Assembly (NCBI RefSeq): GCF_907164915.1 | Contig: NC_061862.1 | Location: forward strand, 79,821,718 to 79,885,717 | DNA: 64,000 nucleotides | Source: Impatiens glandulifera | Lineage: Eukaryota; Streptophyta; Magnoliopsida; Ericales; Balsaminaceae | Direction: 5' to 3' | Shown: piece after piece, positions 46,318-57,569 of the stretch | Layout of the letters: each line of letters begins with the position of its first letter | Position numbering within the stretch: position 1 is the stretch's first letter | Program-made: the position numbers and the translations under genes | The notes under the pieces: generated by a model | Told to the model about the DNA's origin: nothing | Database searches by the model: none | Seen by the model: the letters and a program-made list of their open reading frames with translations, nothing else

Positions 46318-49300
46318 GTATAATGACCAATCCTTACTCACAGCTAAAGAGAATAGTATTCTGATGGTATTTAGTTTGGCCACTAGAGCAAAAGTTTATT
46401 GGTAATTAATATCATATGACTGAGAATAACATTTTGCTACTAAGTGAGCTTTGAATCTTTCAACAGACCCATCAAAATTGTTTTACTTTGAAAATTTACT
46501 TACACCCAATAGCTTTCTTGTTGTTCTAGTAGATCATAGACGGTCCAAGTACCATTTTTCCGAAGAGTTTGTAATTCTTCAAAAACTGCTTCTTTCCAAT
46601 GAGGATATTGTAAAGCTTCATCAACATCCTTGGGAACTTGTATGTTATCATGAGCTACAAGACATGCTCGATAATGTGATGACAAACTTTAATATGAAAC
46701 AAAGTTACCTATTGGATGTTGAGTACATTTCCTTCTTCCTTTTCTCTACGCAATGGGTAAATCAATAATATCACCATCAATATAACTAGGATCAAGTAAC
46801 TTACCTAAGTGACCCTCTAGGTTCGGTTATGACAATGGATTAAATGTATGTTGTGATGATGTTCGGTCTTTAGAGAATTGATCTTTAGATGATTGAAGTG
46901 GTGGTGATTGAGGTGATGGTGATTGGGGTGATGGTGATTGAGGTAGAGATGGAGATAAAGACTAAGAGTGAACTCGATTGTAATTTGGAATTTGAGGATC
47001 TAACTATGATGAAAGATCATATTTTGATGGAGGATTAGATTGTGATGGAGATAGAGATAGAGAGTGATATTGATATTCATAAAAAAACTCCTCCTGAATA
47101 TAAGACACACGACAATAAGGTTGATTTTAAAAAAATGTAACATCCATTGTGGTGTAAATTCTCTTTGATGGGAGAATAACATCAACATCCATTTTAAAAG
47201 GCTGAATATCCAATAAAAATGCATTTGACTGATTTTGGATCAAGCGTACTTCAGTCGTAGGAATGGATGTGTACGAAACAAGAGCAACCAAAGACTTTAG
47301 GAGGAAGACTAGAAGAGTTGTCTTAGTATATGGAAAAGATTGTAGAAAACATTGAATGAGAGTTTAAAATTTTAGGACCTTCGAAGGCATGCAATTTATG
47401 AGATAGGTAGCGGTAGATACGACATCTCCCCAAAAATATTTAGGAACATTGGAAGAAAAGAGTAACCTCAAGAAGATGTCGGTTTTACGTTCGGCGACTC
47501 CATTCTATTGTGGAGTGTCGACACATGAACTAAGATAAATAATCCCTTTTGTCGAGAGGAATCTTGTGGGATTGTGAGAAAAATTTCTTTGTATTGTCTA
47601 TTTTGATAGCAAAAATCGGACTTTAAAATTAAGTATAGATCATTGAATAGAATTGTTGAAAGATTTCATTGACTTCAGACTTATACTTCATGTGAAAAAA
47701 ATCATGTTAGCCGTGTATGATCATCATATAAAATAACAAACCAACGTTTTCCATTCAATGTTTTAACTTTTGAAGGACCCCGAATATCACTATGGAACAA
47801 TACAAACAGTTTGGAAGCTTTATAAAACTATCGAGGAAAGTGAGTACGAGAATATTTAGCATATTCGCAAACTTCACATTGAAATGCACCAAACTTTGCA
47901 TTAATAAATAAATTAGTAAAAAGTTTAGCGAGGTAAATGAAGTTAGGATGACCTAATCTATAATGCCACAACATGACTTTTGTATTTCTATCATAGACAT
48001 AACTAAAAATTGAATAAAATGGGGCATTGGAAATATGTGGAGAATTTCCACGGATGATATAAAGACCCAACATAGCTCAACACTACCAATCTTCGTCCCC
48101 TAACCCGTGGCCTGAAAATCACAACGATTTGGTGAAAATTAGTACGACAATTTAGATCCATAATTAGTCTTCTTATTGATAATAAATTACACTCGAGTTG
48201 AGGTACAAAGAGAACCGACTTGAGAAATAATTTGTTCGAAATATAAACTGACCTGAATCCAAATATTTTAATCGATGATCCATTATCAATTTTAATTCTG
48301 AGATCTTTGTTACATGAATGATAATTTACCAAATTTGATTTATTTATAGTCATGTGATCAGACGAACCTGAGTCAATTATCCAATTGGCATAATTTTTAT
48401 TCAAGACATTAAATTTCATACCTTTAGGGAAGTTTCCAAACGAACCCCACCCTCAACATTAGTTAATGTTCCAGAGTGTGCACCAAATAAAGTAGTAGAA
48501 GTGAGAGAGCCAAAAGAGATAAGAGTCGGTCGCTGAGCTGAGTTCGCGTATAAATCTCTAAACATCGTCTTGAGCTGTGCGCTTTTCTCTCGACTAAACA
48601 CTTTTGAGGAAGTAAAATTTTCTTTCAACTTCCGATGAGAGCGTTTACAATTAGTGGGCTTCCCATGTAGAATTCAACAACGATCTTTAAGGTGTTCGAG
48701 GTTTTGATAGTGATTGCAGTACGGACAAGTTCCTTTCCTCAAATCAGAATTAAGTTTCTGACTTACAAGAGCAATAGATTCGTCTGGATTTTCAGAGTAG
48801 AGGGCGAAAAGTTCGACAATAACAATTGATGCTTTAAGTTTCACTATCACTTGGAGTCGAATTTCCTCTTGACGTACCTCGAAGAACACTTCGTCGATGC
48901 TTGACGTATGTTTCATCGCCATGATTCTCGATCATACTAGTTTGAAGTTGGGATTTAATCCAAAGAGAAATTTATAAATATGACGTATCTCAGTGTTCTT
49001 TTAGTGAAGTTCATAGTCTTCAGGGCATCGTCAATGATTGTCTTAATAACAGTCGACCAATTGCCAATTTTTATCTAGGACGCTAGAGAACTGTTCGACA
49101 TCCATTTTATCTCCTTGTTCTAATCTATGAAGTATGAGTTCGACTTGGAATAGTTTGGAGCTATTGTCAATGCAGGAATATCGTGTTTTGAGAGTGTCCC
49201 AAATTGACTTTGATGTAGTATGATTGAGATAGTTCTCTCCAATAGTAGTGGACATGGAATTCAAGAGCCACAACATCACTTGATGATTCTCTCTATTCCA

Positions 49301-49461
49301 CGCTTCAAACTTTTGGCATGTGGTGGCTGGAGTAGGTGAATTAATGAATCTTTCTTTTCATTTCCCATATATATGTAGATTCTAACAGAGTTTACCTAGG
49401 CCATGTGGTTCTTACCATTGAGTTTGTAAGAAGTTATGAATGAGTTTTTTGCATTTCATGT
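46318..49461 (-). mobile_element. Ty1/copia retrotransposon, main part (gag to RT)
   Basis: On the minus strand, decayed frames follow the copia order. Gag has SMSTTIGENYLNHTTSKSIW and LHRLEQGDKMDVEQFS (49280-49050). A zinc-knuckle region has CPYCNHYQNLEHLKDRC and LHGKP (about 48720-48650). The protease has WIIDSGSSDHMT (48380), then comes GAG-pre-integrase LWHYRLGHPNF (47960), integrase traces (47800-47250), a Ser/Pro-rich linker (46960-46880) and the start of RT, HWKEAVFEELQTLRKNGTW (46600). The RT ends near 46318, next to LINE sequence, so RT palm, RNase H and the 3' LTR are missing. Stops and frameshifts are frequent. Its 5' part continues at 53659-54067, beyond the inserted gypsy element. 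Confidence 0.85.
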
Positions 49462-49466
49462 GATTG

Positions 49467-49943
49467 TGTTACGACTTGTTTCGTAAGGTATGTTTTGGGT
49501 TCAAGAATCAAGTTCTTGATCTCTAAGACCGGTGGAAATTCTACAATCAAAGGGCATCGGAAGGTTTTCGATAGAGAATTTGGGGGAGGGGATAGAAGAA
49601 CCAAGGGTGTGAAGAGAAATACTGTTGGTTTATACCAAACAGTCCATAGTAAATAATAATAGATGAATAGGGCCGAAGTTCATATCTTCATTATTCCATT
49701 CATGGGTCCTTGGGGAAGAAAGACCAGCCTTATATAGGTAATGTCTTGCCCCAGAATATTCGGTTACAGCAAATACTAGAAAATAACAGAATTCGGTTTG
49801 TAAAATAGAAAAAGAAAGCAAAACAAAATATTTATACAACAAATAGAAATCTGGCCCATGTGCACCATAGGACCGAGACCGGGTGCCGAGAAAGGTTACT
49901 GAAATTATTCTACGACCGAGGTCTTGATGCTTAGGGTCTAGCA
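49467..49943 (-). repeat. LTR 1 (3' LTR in element direction)
   Basis: A 477-bp LTR with TG..CA ends, bordered outside by GATTG and inside by the polypurine tract complement TTATCTCTCCCTTC. Confidence 0.93.
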
Positions 49944-50084
49944 TTATCTCTCCCTTCAAAATTCATCGCCCTCGACAAAAAAGACCGAGGTCTTCCGAGC
50001 CTCTAATGCGCATGCTCAATATTTCAAAGAATTCGGTCGGACTTCAGCAAGTCCAGCAAGTGTCGGAGTCCATGACCGCATTTC

Positions 50085-51290
50085 TCAGAAGCCTTCAGTC
50101 TTCTTGCTCCACGACCAATCCTTCCTTCGGCCCAGCACACCAGGTGCAATAAAAGGGCCATTTTTCTTCCGGGCATACTCTATAATGTCTTCAAACAACC
50201 AAACCCAGTCCTTTATCCAGACCAACAACACATGCGCAACAACATAGCCATGTCTTCCGACTACCTTCCTGACTGGTAGTCGGTTGTTGGGTTGCTGGGT
50301 GAGCCCTTTGATTATTTTTTGGAAAATTTCAGGAGCGTCTTCAAAACAAGTGAAACATTTTGACATTCGTTCTTTCTCTTTATTTGTACCGTGGCAGCAA
50401 CATTATAATTTTCAAAGGCCTTGTGCAGCTGATCGCCTTGTATTATGTTGGCACGCGACCGAGGGGTACCCTACTTGACCGTGAAAGTGTGCAAAATAAT
50501 GACACGTTCGTCCCTTGTCTCATGCAGCAAAAGTGGGTCATAAAAACCTAATTCTTGGACGGGTTCTTGAACGAGTTCTTGGACTTCTTGTTGATTAGCC
50601 GGGGCCATGAACAATCTGGATTTGCACCTATGATTGGGCTCCCAATTATCATTGCAAGTATATCGTTGGTCTTCCTTGGGATCGGTCGTCCGATTTGTGC
50701 TCGGCCAGACCGTGTTAACAATGCATGGTTTGGGCAGCAGCGGCGGCTTGGCGCTTTACAAGGGCCTGCGACCGAATCGCAGCAAGAGATCCCTCTTGAA
50801 TGCATCCCACGTCAATGATACCTTTTGGTTGCGATTCTGTAAATATGATTCATGCCACGCTCTTGCCTCTTTTGAGAAATGAGTGCGGACAATGTCTAGC
50901 TTTGTGGCATCATTCGTCTTCTTCTCCCTAAAGACTTGCTCGTCAAATAAGAGTCAGCCCTCCAAATCAGTCCCATCAAATTCAGGAATATTAATATTTG
51001 TGAGTCGGGTTGGAGGAAGGTAACAAGAAGCAATATCATAGGGTCGGGTGCGGGGATCTTGGCCATTATTAAACGCACCTCTTTCAATGGTTGTCAAGCT
51101 TTTTTCCAGTAGCATACATTCTATCCATATTTTTATGAAAGACATTGTGCAAGACAGCCTATTCGGTCATGTGTTGTTGCTGCAGGGAAGTATTCATGTA
51201 TGCATATTATTGGGTCAGCCCTTCGAGTAGGCAGCATTCTATATCTCCTTTGCTGTCTTCAGTAGGAGATAACCATTACCAATCTTTGTT
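50085..51290 (-). pseudogene. Gag-like ORF of internal region 1, broken
   Basis: The partner copy of the Gag-like frame in the left unit. It keeps the same C-terminal stretch (KVVGRHGYVVAHVLLVWIKD, 50366-50085), the DLEG end followed by TGA instead of TAG, and most of the middle, but has extra frameshifts and a damaged N-terminus. Confidence 0.75.
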
Positions 51291-51339
51291 GCTATCAGGT
51301 TTCTTTCATTTGAGGATCGTAGGGCTCTAATACCAAGAA

Positions 51340-51814
51340 TGTTACGACTTGTTTCGTAAGGTATGTTTTGGGTTCAAGAATCAAGTTCTTGATCTCTAAG
51401 ACTGGTGGAAATTCTACAATCAAAGGGCAGCGGAAGGTTTTCGATAGAGAATTTGGGGGGGGGATAGAAGAACCAAGTGTGCGAAGAGAAATACTGTTGG
51501 TTTATACCAAACACTCCATAGTAAATATTAATAGATGAATATGGCCGAAGTTCATATCTTCATTATTCCATTCATGGGTCCTTGGGGAAGAAAGACCAGA
51601 CTTATATAGGTGTGTCTTGCCCCAGAATATTCGGTTACAACAAATACTAGAAAATAACAGAATTCAGTTTGTAAAATATAAAAGAAAGCAAAACAAAATA
51701 TTAATACAACAAAACAGAAATCTGGCCCATGTGCACCATAGGACCGAGACCGGGTGCCGAGAAAGGTTGCTGGAATTATTCTATGACCGAGGCCTTAATG
51801 CTTAGGGTCTAGCA
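51340..51814 (-). repeat. LTR 2 (shared middle LTR)
   Basis: A 475-bp LTR nearly identical to the outer two. It serves as 5' LTR of the left unit (primer site 51324-51335, one mismatch to the usual TGGTATCAGAGC) and as 3' LTR of the right unit (polypurine tract at about 51815-51830). Confidence 0.93.
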
Positions 51815-51955
51815 TTATCTCCCCCTTCAAAATTCGTCGCCCTCGACGAAAAAGACCGTGGTTTGCCGAGCCTTTAATGCGCATGCTCAATATTTCAAAG
51901 AATTCGGTCGGATTTCAGCAAGTCCAGCAAGTGTCGGAGTCGAGGACCGCATTTC

Positions 51956-53119
51956 TCAGAAGCCTTCGGTCTTCTTGCTCCACGACCAATCCTTCCTTCG
52001 GTCCAGCACGCCAGGTGCAGCAAAAGGGCCATTTTTCTTCCGGGCATACTCTATAATATCTTCAAACAACCAATCCCAGTCATTTATCCAAACCAGCAAC
52101 ACATGCGCAACAACATAGCCATGTCTTCCGACTACCTTCCTGGCTGGTAGTCGGTTGTGGGGTTGCTGGGTGAGCCCTTTGATTATTTTTTGGAAAATTT
52201 CAGGAGCGTCTTCCAAAACAAGTGAAACACTTTGACATTCATTCTTTCTCTTTATTTGTACCGTGGCAGCAACATTATAATTTTCAAAGGCCTTGTGCAG
52301 CTGGTCGCCTTGTATTATGTTAGCCCGCGACCGAGGGGTATCCTGATGGACCGTGAAAGTGTGCAAAATAATGACACATCCGTCCCTTGTCTCAGGCAGC
52401 AAAAGTGGGTCATAAAAACCTGATTCTTGCACGGGTTCTTGAACGAGTTCTTGGACTTCTTGTTGATTAGCCGGGGCCATGAACAATCTGGATTTGCACC
52501 TATGACTGGGCTCCCAATTATCATTGCAAGTATAGCGTCGGTCTTCCTTGGGATCGGTCGTCCGGTTTGTGCCCGTCCAGACCGTGATAATAATGCATGG
52601 TTTGGGCAGCAGCGGCGGTTTGGAGCTGTACAAGGGCCTGCGACCGAATCGCAGCAAGAGATGCCTCTTGAATGCATCCCACGTCAATGATACCTTTTGG
52701 TTGCGATTCTGCAAATATGATTCATGCCACACTCTTGCCTCTTTTGAGAAGTGAGTGCGGACAATGTCTAGCTTTGTGGCATCATTTGTCTTCCTCTCCC
52801 TAAAGACTTGCTCGACAAATAAGAGCTAGCCCTCCAAATCAGTCCCATCAAATTCAGGAATATTAACATTTGTGAGCCGGGTTGGAGGAAGGTAGCAAGA
52901 AGCAATATCATAGGGTCGGGTGCGGGGATCTTGGTCATTATTAAACGCACCTCTTTCAATGGCTCTCAAGGTTTTTCCAGTAGTATACATTTTGTCCATA
53001 TTTTGCTGAAAGACATTGTGCAAGGCAGCCTGTTCGGTCATGTGTTTTTGCTGTAGGGCAGTATTCATGGATGCATATTGTTGGGTCAGCCCTTCGAGTA
53101 AGGTCTGAAGATCATCCAT
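51956..53119 (-). pseudogene. Gag-like ORF of internal region 2, one in-frame stop
   Basis: One continuous frame from 53119 starts MDDLQTLLEGLTQQYASMN. It passes RPYDIASCYLPPTRLTNVNI and PEFDGTDLEG, meets a TAG at about 52825, then continues with QVFRERKTNDATKLDIVRTH, ARVWHESYLQNRNQKVSLTW and FKRHLLLRFG: the Retrotrans_gag capsid core. A CNDNWEPSHRCKSR knuckle follows near 52510. The C-terminal part (ARKVVGRHGYVVAHVLLVWI, then WLFEDI) resembles the chromodomain-type end of a Ty3 integrase. This suggests that pol was deleted and gag fused to the last integrase segment. Apart from the one stop the frame is open for about 388 codons. Confidence 0.75.
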
Positions 53120-53159
53120 CTTTGTTGCTATCGGGTTTCTTTCTTTTGAGGATCGTAGG

Positions 53160-53171
53160 GCTCTGATACCA
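53160..53171 (-). other. tRNA-iMet primer-binding site of the gypsy element
   Basis: The minus strand reads TGGTATCAGAGC, complementary to the 3' end of plant initiator Met tRNA. It lies four bases inside LTR 3, the normal place for priming minus-strand synthesis. Confidence 0.92.
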
Positions 53172-53175
53172 AGAA

Positions 53176-53653
53176 TGTTACGACTTGTTTCGTAAGGTAT
53201 GTTTTGGGTTCAAGAATCAAGTCTTGATCTCTAAGACCGATGGAAATTCTACAATCAAAGGGCAGCGGAAGGTTTTCGATAGAGAATTTGGGGGAGGGGA
53301 TAGAAGAACCAAGTGTGCGAAGAGAAATACTGTTGGTTTATACCAAACATTCCATAGTAAATAATAATAGATGAATATTGCCGAAGTTCATATCTTCATT
53401 ATTCCATTCATGGGTCCCTGGGGAATAAAGACCAGCCTTATATAGGTGATGTCTTGCCCCATAATATTCGGTTACAACAAATACTAGAAAATAATAGAAT
53501 TCGGTTTGTAAAAACAGAACAGGAAAGCAAAACAAAATATTAATACAACAAAACAGAAATCTGGCCCATGTGCACCATAGGACCGAGACCGAGTGCCGAG
53601 AAAGGTTGCTGGAATTATTCTACGACCGAGGCCTTGATGCTTAGGGTCTAGCA
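53176..53653 (-). repeat. LTR 3 (5' LTR in element direction)
   Basis: A 478-bp LTR bordered outside by GATTG (53654-53658) and inside, after four bases, by the primer-binding site. Confidence 0.93.
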
Positions 53654-53658
53654 GATTG

Positions 53659-54067
53659 TCAATTGATTGTTGTCTGAATTTTCAATAATTTGGTATGATA
53701 CATTGACAAGAAGAAAGACATAAGAGACAAGATTAGACGACGAGGGAGAAATTGGAGAAGGCCCTTTAGCAGAAGAGGACTCATTCTTTGAATTCGCCAT
53801 CTAGAGAAGAATATGAGGAAGAGGACGAGGACGATCGAGAACCGGGAAGAAGATGGTCGGTGACAGAACAGTTAGGAGCAGTTACTGCTCTATACCATGT
53901 GAGAATTTGATTAGTTGAAATCAGAAAGAAAGTCTTGATATATTTCTCACCACATCTATATTGCAATTGCATCTATATATATAGGGAATACAAAGTGGCA
54001 GTTAAATTAATTAGTGAGTAGTTAACCTAATGAGTGGACATTTACATTGTCCCTACTAATAGCTGCA
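53659..54067 (-). mobile_element. 5' end of the copia element: gag start, PBS and LTR
   Basis: On the minus strand an ATG at 53800-53798 begins MANSKNESSSAKGPSPISPS and runs to the gypsy insertion at 53659. The sequence resumes beyond 49461 in the same frame (ITSYKLNGKNH), so the insertion split gag. A primer-binding site TGGTATAGAGCAGT is at 53897-53884. From 53898 an LTR begins (TGTGAGAATTTG on the plus strand) with a TATA stretch near 53974-53985. Its outer end is not clear; about 54067 is a guess. Confidence 0.7.
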
Positions 54068-54079
54068 TAATATTTATAG

Positions 54080-54382
54080 TAGGGGGTGTAAGCAAAACCA
54101 AAAAAACCGCAAACTAGAACCGAACAGGGTTGACGGTTAAAAAAATAAAAGCTAAAATCAACGGTTTAACCGATCGAATGTATATATATATCTTTTGATA
54201 TATTTTTATACGTATCTCTTTCTAGACTAGTTGTAATGATCCACAATAAACTGATCGAACCAATTTTATAACCGATCAAATCGAACCAACGTTTAACCGC
54301 TAATCGATGGATGAAGATTTTAAAAACCGACAAAACAATTTAGATGATTTTTTCGATAAAAACGACCAACCACTTGCCCCTA
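54080..54382. mobile_element. Probable hAT-like MITE
   Basis: The ends TAGGGGGTGTAAGC and the complement of CACTTGCCCCTA are roughly inverted, and the inside has GGTTTAACCG-type palindromes common in plant hAT MITEs. No target duplication is clear. Confidence 0.4.
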
Positions 54383-56228
54383 ATGATATGTTAAGTCCTA
54401 ATGATATGTATGTTAATTGATTATTATTATTATAGGCTGTCTAAACTTTATTATTAGGGCTGTTTTTTATTTTATCTTGTTGTCTAGTATATTAAATACT
54501 TTGATATTTTTTTTTTATAATTTTGGATAATATTAATCTTGAGTGGGTTAGAAGGTGCCTGGGACGAAGAAATTATTCATGTTCCTTGGCTAAAATGTTT
54601 TTATATAGTTATTAATTTATTATTTTCTTATCTATCTCGATGAGCTGATCTTAGCCGTTGGATCGGTAATTATATGAACAATTCAGATTAAATAAATATT
54701 TGATTTTAAAAGATGTTAATGGGAATATGAATGTGATTGATAGATGTGTGGAGCGAGAATGAAAATATGAATGTGATTGATAGATGTGTGGGATGAGAAT
54801 GAGTATGATTGATAAAAATGTAATGTTTGGTTAAGACAGGTATTAATTACCATTACCATTACCATTGATAATGTTTAGTTTGGTTTGATGATTATTATTG
54901 ATAGTATTTTATTTGCACAATAATTAATTTTTATACTTAATTTTTATAAATTTATAATTTAATATACTTATAAATTTATTAAGTTTGTTTATTCTCTTCC
55001 TATTATTACTCAATTAAAAATTATATAAATAAATTAATTAATCTAATATATAGATGTCAAAATAAATAAATATAAAAAAAATTAGTCAAAGTAAAATAAA
55101 TTATTAATAAGTTTTATATTAAAAAAATTATTCCTTTTATTATATTTTTATTAATTATTATCATGATACGATGATTGATGTAGTTTGATTGATTTATATT
55201 ATAAATTTTAACGTATTTATTTGAATAAAGTTAATTAGAGTAGTTGATTTTGATACGTAAAAAATTATTATCTTATACTTAAATTAAGTAAAAATTTATT
55301 ATTTTATACTAAAATTAATTAAACGAGAATCATTAAAATTGTAAAATATCATGATAAATAAAAAAACAATAAATATGATGTAAAAACTATTTTTTTATAA
55401 ATACCTTTATATCTATTAATTTCTTTGGCTCTTGTTTAAATCACACATAACCAACATAATTTATATATCTCTAATCAAGTAAAAGAAAATCAAAATATAT
55501 CTACTCAAATAAAAGAAAATCAAAATATATCTACTCAAATAAAGAAAATCAAAATATATCTATTCAAATAAAGAAAAATCAAAATATATCTATTCAAATA
55601 AGAAATTCAAAATTATTTGTATTAGCATGAGAATTGAGAAAATGAGAAGCATCAAAAAAAAACATGGAGAAGAGAAAAAGAATAGAGATGAGAACTAAGA
55701 AAATGAGAAGCAGAAAAAAAAAGAAGAATTGAGTGGATGTGGAGTTAAAGAAGAGTAGATAGAGAATTATATATATATATAGGAGAGAGTCTAGAATGTG
55801 TTTCATTCCCATAATATTCATAATATTGAGGGATTGGATGATTCCCAAGTATATGAGAATTATTTTACTGTTCATCAATTAAAACCACGTACTAAACATC
55901 TATTTTTAATCTCTTTCCTATTCCGGAGTAAAAAAACTACGTACCAAACACACTCTTAATCTTGGTTATTAATTGAATCAACGACACCTATTATTTCAAT
56001 TAAAATAACACGGATTAACAAGCGTGAAACACAATGTTGGATCATTTTCTAGCGCGGGGTGATTGTGAGAGAGTATTGTGGTGTGTTTTGGTGCATGCCT
56101 TGGACGAGGACGACTGAAATCGGTTCCGCGTGTAGGGGCAGATCTATGTATGGACTCGCCCATCCCGATTTTACCTCCTAATTTTTTTTAAAAAATAATT
56201 CAATATAATTCACGGTTTGTTAATTTAA
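54383..56228. repeat. Gene-free AT-rich region with tandem repeats
   Basis: No gene is visible. A 44-bp unit (AATATGAATGTGATTGATAG) is duplicated near 54726-54800. At 55467-55608 about five units of 27-30 bp read CAAATAAAAGAAAATCAAAA plus TATATCTACT. The sequence TACGTACCAAACACAC near 55940 is a motif often seen at plant transposon ends; I could not pair it with certainty. Confidence 0.6.
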
Positions 56229-56569
56229 TTATTAAAAAATGATAATACTTACCTTTATTCACTCGTTTTATCCAAAAATTTTCCGTTATTTTTATAAGCC
56301 CACCCCAAATTTTTTTCAAACCCACCCGAACTCTGATTCCTGGATCCGCGTGCATATATATATATATATCTTATTTTTAAAATTTTATTTATTTAAAATT
56401 ATTGTAAAAAATGGTAATATTTACATTTTTCACTTGTTTTATCCAAAATTTTCTCGTTATTTTTGTAAGTATACACCAAATGTTTTTCAAACTCACCCCA
56501 ACTCTAAATTCTGGATCCGCATGCATATAAATATATATAAATCTTGTTTTTAAAATTTTATTTATTTAA
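56229..56569. repeat. 170-bp tandem duplication
   Basis: Two diverged copies (56229-56394 and 56400-56569) share CGTTATTTTT, TTTTTCAAAC, CTGGATCCGC and TTTTTAAAATTTTATTTATTT. The CCTGGATCCGC motif recurs in plant repeats of unclear class. No coding function is seen. Confidence 0.8.
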
Positions 56570-56859
56570 TAACATGTTCTTTTAAATGTGATAAATTCAT
56601 TTTATTTCTGTAAAATTAAATTTTAAAAGTTTAAACTATCTTCAATTTATTTGACAATTTAAAAATAAGCTCAAATTACATTACCTAAATTCAACTTACA
56701 CTAGTAAAAAAAGGGTCATTATAGAGAGTACAATCTCTCGATAATGGCCATATATCTCTTGGTAAAGACATAATACCAATAGTTTGAGTAACTCTCGACG
56801 TTCGTCGGTATTGCCACTCTTAGTAAATATAATTGAGTGTTTACCGAGAGATTTCGTAA

Positions 56860-57340
56860 ATCTCCCGATTTAGATACAAGAGAGAGAAAATGAAAGGTAT
56901 TTGGAAAACTCTGAGTTTTTCTTGATAGGGGAAAACCGAGGGTTATTTGAAAAACTCTCGGTTTTTCTTGAAAGGGAAAAACTAAGGGTTGTTTAGAAAA
57001 CTCTCGGTTTTTCCCTTTCAAATAAACCCGAAAGTTATTAGTAAGACTCTCGGTTTTTCTTTTTCAAGAAAAACCGAGAGATATTTAGAAAACTCTCGGT
57101 TTTCCCTTTTCAAATAAACCTGAGAGTTATTAGGACAACTCTCGGGTTTTCCCTTTCAAGAAAAACCAAGAGTTATTTAGATAACTCTCGGTTTTTCCCT
57201 TTTCAAGAAAATCGAGAGTTTTTCAAATAACTCTCGGTTTTTCTTGATAGGAAAAATCGAGAGTTGTCCTAATAACTCTCAGTTTTGTGTGAAAGAAAAA
57301 AATTGAGAGTTTTCCTAATTACTCTCGGTATCTCCCCTAT
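56860..57340. repeat. Left subterminal repeats of the CACTA element
   Basis: More than ten copies of ACTCTCGGTTTTTC in both directions, many paired as inverted repeats (GAAAAACCGAGAGTT..AACTCTCGGTTTTTC). Dense short subterminal repeats of this kind bind TNPA-type protein in En/Spm elements. Just beyond (57376-57490) a 39-bp unit with TTCAGCCAAAC..CATAAACCAAA is repeated three times. Confidence 0.88.
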
Positions 57341-57569
57341 AAATGTCTTAAATAGGCCTACTGTTTTCCGCAATCCAAACTTGTTCAGCCAAACCAATAC
57401 ATCCATAAACCAAAACCTATTCAGCCAAAGTCAATACATTCATAAACCAAAATCTGTTCAGCCAAACTAATACAATAACATTCATAGTTCCAAAATTCTA
57501 AACCAAACTCAATCATCCAAATAACATGTAATCAAAACATTTTTTCAAAAACTATAATGTACTAATTAG

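Larger units (their letters stand above)
49467..53653 (-). mobile_element. Ty3/gypsy-derived element with three LTRs and two internal regions
   Basis: Three LTRs in the same direction (49467-49943, 51340-51814, 53176-53653), each starting TGTTACGACTTG and ending CTAGCA on the plus strand, enclose two internal regions. The whole block is flanked by a perfect 5-bp target duplication GATTG (49462-49466 and 53654-53658). Reading on the minus strand, a tRNA-iMet primer-binding site follows the 5' LTR and a polypurine tract (GAAGGGAGAGATAA or GAAGGGGGAGATAA) precedes the next LTR. The internal regions (1396 and 1361 bp) code only for Gag-like sequence, so the element depended on another for pol. 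It sits inside the gag of the copia element. Confidence 0.93.

Noticed and set aside
52427..52754. Plus-strand open frames across the gypsy units, such as 52427-52690
   Set aside because: They are antisense to the Gag-like frame and repeat in both units for that reason only.
57285..57470. Plus-strand frame with repeated NLFSQ and IHKPKS units
   Set aside because: Produced by a 39-bp tandem repeat in the CACTA subterminal region; no start context or homology.
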